DNA from: Arctopsyche grandis
Lineage: Eukaryota > Arthropoda > Insecta > Trichoptera > Hydropsychidae
Reading direction: 5' to 3'
Assembly: GCF_051622035.1 (NCBI RefSeq)
Contig: NC_135361.1
Coordinates: 29,877,205-29,941,204, forward strand
Length of the DNA: 64,000 bases
This document shows positions 12,740 to 23,430 of the stretch, one piece after another (position 1 is the first letter of the stretch; each line of letters starts with the position of its first letter). Position numbers and translations under genes: made by a program. The notes beneath the pieces are model-generated. The model made no database searches and was not told the DNA's origin. It saw nothing but the letters and a program-made list of their open reading frames with translations.

Positions 12740-12990
12740 AATAAAACTGGTGTTTTTTAGCACTTGGTTGACGACTACTTTTTCAGGGGATATAGGGGCC
12801 GGAACACCTGCCCCAGGCGAGGTCTGGGGCTACGAAAGGGGCTGGTGGGGCTTCAGGAGGGGTAGGGGGAAACCGGGCATCCGGACCTGGTTAGTAAATG
12901 CTGCAGCTGGAAACCGCAGCACCCACAAACAGAGCACTTACACGGTATCAAAATTCATCTGTATTATCTGAAAGAGTTTTGTGGGTCTCG
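12740..12990. other. GC-rich non-repeat island
   Basis: About 150 bp (12784-12910) is rich in GGGG and CCGG words, in strong contrast to its AT-rich surroundings. The open frames across it are short and low in complexity and resemble no known protein. Its function is unknown. Confidence 0.35.
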
Positions 12991-13566
12991 AAACTTTATT
13001 TGAACGCAATATCTCAACCGTGCCATCGGAAAGAACGACGAAAGCACTCGCTTTGCATGAAACGAAATAAATGCGATGATTAGACCACATCCTAAGTATC
13101 CTAATTTTCAGTATCGGCTTGACCTTATAAATGTTTCAAAGGGTTAAACGATTTTTGCGATAGATGTACATATGTATGTATGTCGGTCACAACTTTGATA
13201 GAACCGAAAAGTTGTACTAAAATAATTGGTAGATAGAGTACTCTCAACTATAAATGTTCAAATTATAACATTCTAAATTCAAAACTACAAAGCAACATCT
13301 CGGGTACCGCAATTTTTTTAAATAATTCATTTAAATATAAATTGGTCATAAAATTATATTTAAACAAATTAAAAATGAATTCTATTGAGAGTTTCCTTTG
13401 ACTTTGACAGTAAAAACATGCGTTTGAAGATCAATCGTTTTATGACGGATTCATGGTTATTTATGAAGTATAATAAAAAGCGTCCCATTTTATAGCACAA
13501 CGATTATTTTACTACCCGTAATATATGCATATAAATTGCAATGCATTTACCATTTGAATATAGCCA

Positions 13567-13760
13567 GCCAGTAGTTTAGCACCAAGAGATTATTGGGGTC
13601 TTGCTCTAATATACTGCTGGTTAGATTTGGATGTTTGTGAGTCCAAGTCGATTGTTTCTTATCAGAGTTTGCCAATTTTATCTGATCATTGTTGAAACGG
13701 CTCCTTTAAATTGGTAAAAAAAAATTATCCTAGCTGCTGTTACAAATCTTTTGTTTTAAT
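13567..13760 (+). mobile_element. SINE family A, 5' fragment
   Basis: It carries a damaged CCAG-CCAGTAG head (B box lost), 'atactgctggttagatttgg', the core 'cagagtttgccaattttatc' and 'ttgttgaaacggctcc'. It breaks off near 13760, just before a small MITE. Confidence 0.65.
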
Positions 13761-13786
13761 ATTTCAAATGAAAATACCCATTCAAG

Positions 13787-14027
13787 CAGTGAAAATGTTT
13801 CAAATAATGAATTTACAACGTTTAACTCTATAAATTTAACCCTAACAACCCAATCTTAAAATAATAGGACTTACCCTTACTTAACCTAACCTATCCTTAC
13901 CCTTAAATAATACCAACCCTAACAATCTAATCTTAAATGAATAAAACCAACCATGAAAATGTAAATGGTTATAATTTCATTGAAACGTCAGTGAAAATAT
14001 ATTTTCACTTGAAATATAATTTCACTA
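13787..14027. mobile_element. MITE, CAGTGAAA inverted repeats, copy 1
   Basis: About 241 bp with imperfect terminal inverted repeats (CAGTGAAAATGTTTCAA at the left; the reverse complement of the right end is TAGTGAAATTATATTTCAA). The interior holds runs of TAACC/CTTAACC words. A second copy is at 34486-34748 in an intron. It has no coding capacity and no clear target-site duplication. Confidence 0.6.
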
Positions 14028-14070
14028 TGACATATGTATATACAAGTCAAAAATCCATAGATGTCTCAAT

Positions 14071-14126
14071 GGATTCATCAAATTTTGCCAATTTGATCAA
14101 TCAAATTGGCAAAATTTGATGAATCC
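14071..14126. repeat. Perfect 56-bp palindrome
   Basis: 27-nt arms (14071-14097 and 14100-14126) are exact reverse complements with a 2-nt spacer. The arm contains the SINE body motif 'atcaaattggcaaaa', so it probably arose by inverted duplication of part of the adjoining SINE. Confidence 0.95.
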
Positions 14127-14425
14127 ATTTGATGAATCCGGTTTCATCAAATTGGCAAAAACCATTCTACCAACTATTTATGTATGTCACAAATATCTGA
14201 ATTTGATTTATGTACATTATGTAAATGTCTAAATTCATAGATGTCTCTATGGATTAATTTATTAATTAATTAATTGTTAATTTCGTGTTCTTCAGCTTCT
14301 CGAAATACAGTGATTTATGTAATAAAAATGCTGCATTTTTTGTAATTAATTTTCCAGGAAGGCGCATTGGGGTCTTCCTTTCAAGCCTTCCTGGTATATA
14401 TCTATGTAAAATAAAATAAAATAAC
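14127..14425 (+). mobile_element. SINE family A, 3' part
   Basis: It starts in the body at 'catcaaattggcaaaaacc', continues through 'atagatgtctctatggatt' and TTAATTAATTAATT, and ends in the hairpin CCAGGAAGGC ... GCCTTCCTGG with an AAAATA tail. The head is replaced by the palindrome just upstream. Confidence 0.8.
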
Positions 14426-14507
14426 GATCCTATCGGTACAATATTATCTCAGAAGAAGATACTCAAACTCGTTTATTTTAATATAATTAGCGACAAATTT
14501 CATATAT

Positions 14508-14990
14508 TTGATTTTAAAATGCTTTTTATTATTACTAAATTATGTTCAAAATACATCTTATATCTATTTTAATAGCTACTGATCTACTGATCATTTTCTA
14601 TTTTATTATTCTAATGTTAATGTACAGCATAATAGAAAAAAGAGCTCAAAAACTTATTTACAATTCTTATAAATGCTCATAATACATAATATTAATTAAA
14701 GACTATCTAAAGTCGATGACCTAAAGCAAATTGTGTTTAGGTAATCTGTGTTTATATAATGTGTAGAAGGGTATAGATATTTTGTTATAATCATCGAGAC
14801 TCTTCACAAGTGTGTTAGTAAGGTTATTAGTGATTCTGTCATAGAATCTACTGGTTAGTTTGTTAGTAATGTCTGTACAAACGGAATATTATATATGGCA
14901 TGCAGTATTTTCAAGTTAGTATATATGGGTGTAATATAAATTATTTTTAGGGATTTATTTTGTATTATTTGGAGCTTGGAAAGGTTAAAA
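14508..14990 (-). pseudogene. Jockey-type LINE 3' fragment
   Basis: It is the reverse complement of about 6690-7200 of the copy at 6385: end of ORF2 plus 3' UTR and A-rich tail. The two copies differ by many substitutions. A short extra piece of the same UTR ('gagctcaaaaacctattt') follows at 14993-15020. Confidence 0.8.
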
Positions 14991-15024
14991 AAAGAGCTCA
15001 AAAACCTATTTACAATTCTTAAAT

Positions 15025-16325
15025 TTCATATATAATGTTATTATTATATATGTATTTCGATTGAAAGAGAGACAAACTAGCTTCAATTTATACGCACGGT
15101 AAATATGATTATATTAATAAAATTAACTGAATAGCATAAAGTTATCGCCGATCTGGATTCGAACGTTCGAACCCGTCTGGCTTTTTACTTTATCGTTTAT
15201 TCATTTTTCCCTTTTTATTGTTTTGTTTTGTTTGTATCCTTTTGTTGAATTTGTACTATCGTATGTTGTATAGCGGTGTCTCTTTCTACGCCAATGCCGA
15301 AAAGTGAGACGGAAAGAGAGAAATGTATGGACGTTCACGTGAATTGATCTGATTTCCAGTTTGTAGCATCCCATCAGTTCATTCATGACGACTCCACGCA
15401 GAGATTCAATAGCAGTAGTGTCAGCTGTTCTCAAACTGTGCTACAACTTTTTCTATATATGTATGTATGTATAATATATACGTGGGATCGTGAGAAAATT
15501 CGACCTCGAGATTTGTACGTGCGATGGCATGATTATTTTTTTACAATGTGATGTGTTTTCAGATGTTTGTCTGCTTTCAGACGTGAAAAAAACAGTCTAA
15601 TATATTTATCAGTGGTATTGTGGTAGGTGTATGTATTATTCGACGTGTGCATAGATGTAGAATAACCTATTCTATATCTATGGACGTGTGTCAAAAAAGC
15701 TTCGTCTCGTGAAATATGTACTAATTTATGAGTATAAGTCTAAGTGAAATTCCACTATAAAAATAGCATTTGAATTCATGAAAATCGATGTCACTTTATT
15801 TTATGAGACGGAGTGGAAAAAAATCGAGCCGTCTTTCGCGGTGTAGTTTTTTTCGGAATATGTAAAGTTTTTTAGATTGATGAATTTAAATTCGTCGTAA
15901 GGTTTTTCAAAATGTTAAATATTTATGAATTCAGAAGTGATTTGCGCTTTTTTTTTACAATTTTGATTTATCGGTTAAAAATTCAAGCAAAATAAATTCA
16001 TTATTTGAAAATTTCTTGTAAGCTCTTGTTTGAAGTATTTTTATTATGACTAATGAATTTAATTTAATATGAGAAAAATATGTGCTTCATTTTTCTTCTT
16101 TCAGACTTAAATGTTTTATTATTTGCGAGACATCTAATTTTTTTTAGTAAAATAAATCAATTTGATTTGAAATATTGCTCTACTTTTTAAAGAAATTCTT
16201 TAGTATTTATCAATTTTTTTTTAAATTGATAACTGTCATCTATTGTGTTATGAAGTTATTCGTGAAACTTTTGTACAAAAATATACATATTATAATATGA
16301 AAACAAAAATAAATATGAAAGCATA
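15025..16325. other. No gene recognised
   Basis: Mostly AT-rich. The part 15120-15440 is more complex and includes a minus-strand open frame of 77 codons (15201-15434) with no recognisable domain. Nothing can be named. Confidence 0.55.
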
Positions 16326-16327
16326 CA

Positions 16328-16700
16328 AGTAGCGTGGACTAGTGGTTAGTACATTATGTTTCGAGCAGAGTGGTCACGGGTTCGAGTCCCACTAGAGTCC
16401 CGCTGCTGGGCTGACTTTGGTTTGTGACTCCAGGCCGATCGTTTCCTTTCAGAGTTTGCCAATTTTTCTGATTTTCATTGAAACGGTTCCTGTAAATTGG
16501 CATTTACTTTCTAATCTCACTTGCAAATCTCAATCTCATGTTATTCGGGGTCTGAGGTTCGCCAATTTCGATAGTAAAATGCTGCAGAAATTTCTTCATA
16601 GATGTCACTGTGGATGATGTTTGTATGAATTCGCAATGTATAAAAATACTTCTATAATTGTATTACTGTATTGTATCTGTAATACTACACTAGTTATGTA
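16328..16700 (+). mobile_element. SINE family B, 3'-truncated
   Basis: Head GTAGCGTGGACTAGTGG with a good B box GGGTTCGAGTCCC, then the shared core 'agagtttgccaatttttctg' and 'tcataga tgtcactgtgg'. The CCAGGAAGGC tail hairpin is absent. At about 16705 it runs into a reversed SINE piece. Confidence 0.75.
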
Positions 16701-16704
16701 TCTG

Positions 16705-16800
16705 TATCACTATTTCGAGAGGCTGGAGTACACGAAATTAACAATTAATTAATCCATAGAGACATCTATAGATTTAGATTTGTACATATCTACACATACT
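16705..16800 (-). mobile_element. SINE body fragment
   Basis: The minus-strand reading gives 'agatgtctctatggatt', 'aattaattgttaatttcgtg' and 'cagcctctcgaaatag', matching the 3' body of family A. It has neither head nor tail. Confidence 0.7.
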
Positions 16801-16815
16801 TCATATATCCGTATG

Positions 16816-17236
16816 CCCAGCAGTATGGCTTAGCGGTAGCGTATATGTTTAGCACCAAGTGAACAGTGGGTTCGATCCGCTATACTGCTGGTTAGATTTG
16901 GGGGATTTGTGACTTCAAATCGATCGTTTCTTATCAGAGTTTGCTAATTTTATCTGATCATTGTTGAAACGGTTCCTTAGAATTGGTAAAAAATCATCTT
17001 TCTTTATTGTATATTTACAAACACAAATTTTCTGTATTTATTGTATGTAAAATATGTATAAAATTTAAATCCATAGATGGATCAATGGATTAATTCTGTT
17101 ATTAATTAATTAATTGTTATTTCGTGTTCTTCAGCTTCTGGAAATACAGTGAATTATGTAATAATAAAACGCTGCATTATTTGCAATTAATTGTCCAGGA
17201 AGGCGCATTGGGGTCAAGTCTTCCTGAAAATAAAAT

Positions 17237-17240
<4 letters not shown>
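16816..17240 (+). mobile_element. SINE family A
   Basis: CCAGCAGTATGGCTTAGCGG head with B box GGGTTCGATCC and closing ATACTGCTGG, then core and body. The tail hairpin is damaged ('ccaggaaggcgcattgggg' but a shortened right arm). A long (TA)n tract follows. Confidence 0.85.

Positions 17241-17311
<71 letters not shown>
17241..17311. repeat. (TA)n microsatellite
   Basis: About 70 bp of pure AT dinucleotide between the SINE tail and a Helitron fragment. The translated 'IYIYIY' frame over it is an artefact. Confidence 0.98.
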
Positions 17312-17314
<3 letters not shown>

Positions 17315-17400
17315 GAATGTCTGTTTGCATCGTATAGGCTCCTAAACCATTTAACCGATTATGATGGCACTTTCAGGATTTGTTGTATGCATTTCCTCCT
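17312..17400 (+). mobile_element. Helitron-like family 1 fragment
   Basis: 'aattgaatgtctgtttgc', 'ataggctcctaaaccat', 'aaccgattatgatggcac' and 'aggatttgttgtatgc' match the copies at 6138 and 11149. Both ends are lost. Confidence 0.6.
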
Positions 17401-17789
17401 TTTTCCCGGCCTTGGGACCTTGCTAAAGTTTCAGGCAGTGTAAGCAAAATCATAGAAACTCAAATGTTTGGATATAATTCTTGTAAATTGTGCTGTTTTA
17501 TACAATTAAATACAATAAGTGAATTAATTTTACCTCGAACTTTTTTTGAAAGAAAGGCTTTTAAATTGATAAGTTCATTGCTAATAATATCAGATTTTGA
17601 ATTCGTGGTGAGCTTAATTTTAAAATCGATTTTTTCCAGTAGATTGTTTGAATAGAATTTGCCGAGTACAAATGTAGGACCTTTGGCGCTCTAATTTTCA
17701 TTTTAAAGCACTTTAGGCGGATCGAGCGGCGCCCTAAACTATTTGGCACCGCCCGACACAGACCCCCCTAAAACCGGTACTGTTTGTGA

Positions 17790-17993
17790 CATAGCAGGTA
17801 GGACGGTTTTTGCCAATTTGGTGGAAGAAACATTAATTTCAACAATGAAGTCGGATAAATTGACAAAATCTGATAGGAAACGATCGACTTGGAATCACAA
17901 ATATCCAAGAGCTGACCAGCAGCATTAAAGATAAGCACGGGATCGAACCCGACAACCTCGCGATGCTAAACATAAACGCAACCATCGGGCCAT
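17790..17993 (-). mobile_element. SINE family A, 5' part
   Basis: The minus strand carries an eroded head ('atggcccgatggttgcg'), B box GGGTTCGATCCC, the core 'ttgtcaatttatccgac' and the start of the body. The tail is absent. Confidence 0.75.
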
Positions 17994-17997
17994 ACAT

Positions 17998-19265
17998 GAT
18001 CGATCTACATATGTATCTCATATATTAAAAGATGTGTTAAGACTAATTTACTATTTGAAAAAAGAATCCAAGTGTAGTGAGAGACCACACATAGCGAATT
18101 TGCCTTGAGCAGAGACCACTTTTTTTGTGTTTGATTTAACGATATTTAGAAAATAATAATCCAAACATAAACTACATATAAAGTCTTCACAGATGAAGAA
18201 TCGACGGCGCCGAGAGCTATATTATATTTTTGGTTTATTTTTACTTCTCTTCACTTGCATCTACATACTTACCTACCTGTGCATTGTGTGGAAAGGAATT
18301 TCGTAACTGAAGCAGACCTCCTCAAACCGAACACGCACATTTACAAACAATTTTATTTATATCCATATATATACATACATACATACATAGCACAGATTTG
18401 AATATCTCGAGCAACATTAGCAGACTCGTCAAGGCGTTGCAATTTAGACCGCAATCTAACCGAGTGGTAAATTGCCGTCGAGATTCGGATTAACGAGCCA
18501 AATATCCCGAGTTAATTTAATGGTGGTCCTGATTTATCGGCACCTTACCGTTTCCAGATTGTTTGAGGTGATTACGCGTATAATTGCCACCGTTTAAGTG
18601 AAACGACGAGGAGAAAACCAAAGTCGTCTCCCCAGTCTTCCAGGAAAAGCACTTTTCCATTTGCTTTTCCTCGCCGCGAAAACAAAATGTCGCCGTGTTA
18701 CCGGTAATCCATATAATTCGAGCATTCCTCGCTTAAGACATCAGACTTAAGTGATTTGTAGTCTCTTATACGTTTTCAAGTGAGTCTCTACATAGATATG
18801 TATGTCACTGAGTGTGTGGGATGAGAGCATTAAATATAAATTTAATAACGTAATATATTGCACGGTGTAATGTTGTCTAGAAGTGATTAATAAGTGTCAT
18901 TTTAAGTCACACTATAAATCAAGATCTATAATACATATAAAATGTAGTCTGAAGTAACTTAAGTTCAGTTCTTTACTTTTTATACTAAGCTCTAGCTGTA
19001 AGCTTTACGTAAATACGTTTTTTTTGCTATCAAATTATAATAGAAAAATACTAAAAGCTTTATAAAATGTGATGAATAGTCGTATGTATATTGATTGGAG
19101 CTAGCTTGTTTTATTTGAATGAAATATTACATAAATTGCTTTACAGATGTTTTCCAAAAAAATCACCAGTAATATTGTAGTGATTATTTGGATCTCTAGT
19201 AGCGACTTAAATTTGAAACTTTTGATTTTTGTTTAATTTTAGACGAAATCTAAGATCGAATGAAT
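17998..19265. other. Non-repeat stretch with a complex island
   Basis: No gene recognised. From about 18400 to 18760 base composition is balanced and no repeat is seen, with no long open frame. This is the profile of a possible cis-regulatory or conserved non-coding element, but nothing in the sequence proves it. Confidence 0.4.
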
Positions 19266-19476
19266 ATTTTAGTTATGAATTGAATCTGACAGAAGATCTA
19301 ATGCTAATCCTAGAGATATCAACATTTATTGTAATTATTGTAATAATAAAATAAATTAAAATACCGAGTACGGTTGCATAATGATTTTTGTACATTTTTT
19401 ACATTATTAGAATTTTTGTTGAAAATATTTCGCCAATTTTTAATTTTTCTTATCTAATTTTAGATTGCAACATTTA
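19266..19476. repeat. Dispersed duplication, copy 1 (empty site)
   Basis: It matches 31868-31925 joined to 32428-32535: 'gaattgaatctgacagaa', 'tctaatgctaatcctagag', then 'attgtaattattg' and 'taccgagtacggttgcataa'. In the other copy a family B SINE separates the two halves, so this copy preserves the pre-insertion arrangement. Confidence 0.8.
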
Positions 19477-19895
19477 GCCAGCAGTATGGCTCGGTGGTTG
19501 CGTTTATGTTTATCACCGAGAAGTTACAGGTTTCGATCCCGTGCTAATCTTTAATACTGCTGGTCAGACACGTTTGCCAATTTATCTGATTTCATTGTTG
19601 AAATGGTTCCTCCATCAAATTGGCAAAAATCATCCTACCCGCTGTCACAAATATTTGAATTTGATTTACTTACAATATGTAAAAAAATGATGTACAAGTT
19701 AAAATCCATCGATGTCTCTTCGGATTAATTAATTAATTATTTGAATGTTAATTTCATGTTCTTCAGCCTCTCAAAATACAGCGATTTACATAATAAAAAT
19801 GCTGAAATGTTTGTAATTAATTGTCTAGGAAGGCGCATTGGGGTCTACCTTTTAGGCCTTCCTGGTATATATCTATGTAATATAAATTAAAACAA
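19477..19895 (+). mobile_element. SINE family A, full length
   Basis: CCAGCAGTATGGCTCGGTGG head with B box 'aggtttcgatccc', closed by ATACTGCTGG at about 19553 (an acceptor-stem-like pairing of the head). Then core, body and tail hairpin (one mismatch, CTAGGAAGGC) with an A-rich end. The core is slightly shortened after 'ctgctggtcaga'. Confidence 0.88.
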
Positions 19896-19899
19896 AATA

Positions 19900-21960
19900 G
19901 ATATTTTTGTAAGGACTTTTTTCGTCATTTTTCGTCAATACTCATTGGCTTTCGATATATTCAAAATGGCTACTACGTCTTTTCTCAATCCATTTTTGAA
20001 TGTTTCTTGGTAAAGTTTCATTCAACTTCAATATAAAATTCAGCATATCCTGACAGACTACTGAAGTTACAAAATTGCATTTGTAGACTTTTGAGTTCAT
20101 TTGTGTTTGAGCTCGTATGAAAACTTTTACTACGTACGAAATATAATTTTACAAAGGCTTGCAGTGAATGTTCTTCTGCAAGTGTATAGTTTGTAGGACT
20201 TGACTACGCACTTGACAATATAAGAATTCTTTTGTGAAGCATAGTAAGTACCTGTTATATAGGTATACATACATACTAACATAGAACAACCATAGATATA
20301 ATATTCTATTATTATAATACATAAACAATCCTCTTTTATATTTTTTTGGATTTAAAAAAAACAATAGTTGAGTGCGGATTTGTTACCTGCTGACGTATTA
20401 GAAAGTTACCTTTCTGTGTACTCTTAAGTCGAGAGCTTTATTGCACACTCGAGCCCCAGGTATATTTAAATACCTGGCTACCTTTACCTTCACTCTAAGA
20501 GGATTAGTTTGGTATATCAACGCACACCGAAACAATTGAAAACACCATTCTATTCTAATTAGTTTGGAGTCACGTGGAGGAAATAGTTGCGAAGCCGTCA
20601 CGGATTTAACCGCTAAGTTTTGCTTATATTCCTCGCACGGAGCTTTCGAATCGGCTTTATTTCCCCTTTGGTCGTTCAGCATCCCCCGTTTACAACTTAG
20701 GCGGTACGGGATCGTAAACATTGCTTTAAGGGTTGATTTTGACTCTGCTTGATTTGATCTCGAGATGCCCCGTCTCCTATTCCGGTCTGGAATTAACCTG
20801 GCAATCAATCAGCCTGCAAACGCATAACTCAATAAATGTTTATCCAAACCTTCGAAGCTTACGGTAACGAATGCCGACGGGTTAATGGGTAAGCTTACGT
20901 ATATTGACCATTTGGATTGAAACGTAATATTATCTATCTACATATGTATGTATGCATCGGCACACTTACATATACATACATACATATATATGACCCGTTC
21001 GAGATGTTGGTCCAAATTTATAGTCTACATATATGGAGAAAAATATTACGTAATAATATTTTATGGATATGGAAATATTAAATATTAAATCTTACGTAAC
21101 ATAATAAAAGCTTTGTAATAAAGGATTGGTAAACTTTAAATGTGCGCCTGATATTATGCAATTTATAGAACTTTTATGTATATACCTATATAAGAATATT
21201 GCATAGTACAGGCGCATTTTTAAATGCATTCTTTATTATATAATTACCATTGATGTATAATACATCAATGTTAATTACATTAATTTAACGAATAAAAAAA
21301 AACAATCAAATTGAATGTTGTGGTTGAGAAATTTATTTCATTTCATACAACATATCAATGGCTTGGTGAACAGATATTGTATGTCCATTTATGAATTTGT
21401 ATCAAATTTTAAGTTTGCAAATGCTGCAACTTCAAACATGGAAATACAATATTTATGCACCAAGCCATCGATATGTGCAATTACAGGAATTGCCCCAAGG
21501 CGGCACATATGGCTAGATTATTTTTGTAAATATGTATGTATGTAAGTACTAACAAGTTTTCAAACAGTATACATATATAGGTAGAATACAATAGAGACAT
21601 CTATGGACAATCAAGAAAATTCCTTTGGAACACGGCAAATTTGCTAGAAATACAGTATGTAGGCAGCATATTTTTATAAGACAAGATGCTTATAACTCGA
21701 ATTTGCGAGAAACTAATAAATCGGGAGGATACCGATTTATTCGATCCGTCACAACAATTAAGCTAGAAAAATCTTGATTGTTCTCTAATGCATTCATATA
21801 TTAAAATATAATCATGTTATAATTATTACAATTTAAATTTTGATTATTTAATAAGCTTATTGTAAAAAACTAAATGTATGTAAGCTTATTGTAAATCATA
21901 TTAACAATTAGATACAACATAACTTCTTATTGAATACTTATCTCGCAGATAAAACCGACT
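19900..21960. other. No gene recognised
   Basis: AT-rich DNA with one more complex segment at about 20400-20830. A minus-strand open frame of 136 codons (20398-20808) crosses it; the product is basic, shows no domain and may be chance. At 21588-21760 there are traces of a minus-strand SINE body ('agagacatctatgga'). An inverted repeat 'atggcttggtg' / 'caccaagccat' lies about 100 bp apart near 21357 and 21457. Confidence 0.45.
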
Positions 21961-21977
21961 GAGGAGATATACAGTGA

Positions 21978-22028
21978 AATGTCAGATTTGACATATTTGG
22001 CCAAAAATCAATATATATCGTGTATTAT
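21978..22028 (-). repeat. Short dispersed repeat, also at 29511
   Basis: On the minus strand it reads 'acacgatatatattgattt' followed by 'ttggccaaatatgtca', the same as 29516-29556 on the plus strand. The near-identity over about 40 bp implies a common mobile origin, but no element ends could be defined. Confidence 0.6.
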
Positions 22029-22029
22029 G

Positions 22030-23237
22030 AAAGCCATGTGAAACGTTAAGGAGGTATGTAAAAATAAATGTGTTTTAAACGAAGCTTAATTTATTTAGAA
22101 AAAAAAAATAGAATAACGAGATAAAAATATACTTATAATTAGTTTTCAATTAGTTTTGAAAACTAATAATCTTATAATTAGTTTTCAATGGAAAGTTTGT
22201 ATAGGATAATTTCGCTAATAATATTATTACGTATATAAAGTTATTAATATGCGATATTGAAAGCGATGATATCATTACATTAGATTCAATTTGATTTAAA
22301 GCACAAATTAAATTATAGTAATCACATCTTGAAATACATACGTCAATAGTACGATAAATATAGCTTTTTGAACTCGTTTGAACTTAATTTTCTGTGAAAT
22401 TTTTCCTTTATTTTTCAGTTTCTACCTCGACGAATGTTACAAAGTCAAACGTGTATCTAAAATGTACTACGTATACTTGAAATTATAAGTTTGATTCGCA
22501 TTCGAAAGCAGTGTTGTAAAATTATTTAGCATATGAATAAAACGATCAAAATTCACAATGCGATTTTCGCTCACATTGTATGATGAAAATGCCATTGTTT
22601 CACGAGGATTCGAGTCAAAATCGAAACTGAATAGCTTCAGAACAATGGAAAGAGCTATGGAAAACGCACACTACACGTTTTCTCATACAATATATGTACG
22701 TACATATCCCGCATTCGTTTCCTATTTATTCCCACGTAATAAAAATTTCAATGAACGTCGGTTAAATGAGCCGAATCGGTATCTATTTTTCTTTCTTCTT
22801 TTTTTTTATCGGCGAGATGTAAGAAAATGCGGAAAGAATAGAGTCGGCGCGTTTCTTTTCACTTTGAAGCGAGCTTTTCCCCGACAACATCCCTCTGGAA
22901 AATGTCGAAATTTTCCGCTGAAAGAAAAATTTTGCGTGTGAGCGAATGTTTCCCGCGTCTTCTACGCTAATTTACAGCGGTCGTTATTTTTTTATACATA
23001 CCTTTATAATACACTTTTGTCGAAAAGGGAATCATACTTGTATATCTATATATGTATATATATATACATACATATATGCATTTTTTTTCTGTAACAGATT
23101 ACGGTCGAATCTATTTTTATATCACGTATCAAGTCAAAGCTGAAGATTTCTTTTCAACATTATTAAATTATTTATTTTACTTAAATAAGTTATATAAATT
23201 AAAAATATTAGCCGTTATATTTTAAAGTTGCATAAGG
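22030..23237. other. No gene recognised
   Basis: It holds a plus-strand open frame of 127 codons (22558-22941). The product is basic and Phe/Arg-rich with no domain, low-complexity FFFLLFF in the middle and no similarity that I can recognise. The DNA at 22830-22980 is more complex than its surroundings and could be non-coding regulatory sequence. Confidence 0.4.
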
Positions 23238-23430
23238 CCACTTTCATTCATTTCGAGAACTATTTTTCAAAACATTAAATATAATGTTTTGGGTACATAT
23301 AAGTATTTAAAAATACTGGTGGCCTGTAATACGTTTATTCTGATTTTCCGAGATTATGGATATATCGATTTAAAAAAGAAGTGATTACAATTTGAACGAA
23401 TTAAGTCAAATTGAAATTTTCGGACTTTCC
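23238..23430 (+). repeat. Unnamed dispersed repeat, copy 1
   Basis: It shares ordered blocks with 47732-47895: 'ttcatttcgaga', 'aaaacattaaatataatgtt', 'tggtggcc', 'gtaatacgtttattctg', 'atatcga', 'gaattaagtcaa'. It is diverged and lacks defined ends or coding. Confidence 0.65.

Noticed and set aside
13860..13930. Telomere-like TTAGG/CCTAA repeats
   Set aside because: The TAACC words are irregular and belong to the interior of a MITE that recurs at 34560-34640.
20398..20808. 136-codon minus-strand ORF as a gene
   Set aside because: No recognisable domain, no splice or start context, and a competing plus-strand frame over the same DNA; kept only as part of a complex island.
22558..22941. 127-codon plus-strand ORF as a gene
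   Set aside because: Low-complexity hydrophobic middle, no family resemblance, and AT-rich codon pattern no different from background.
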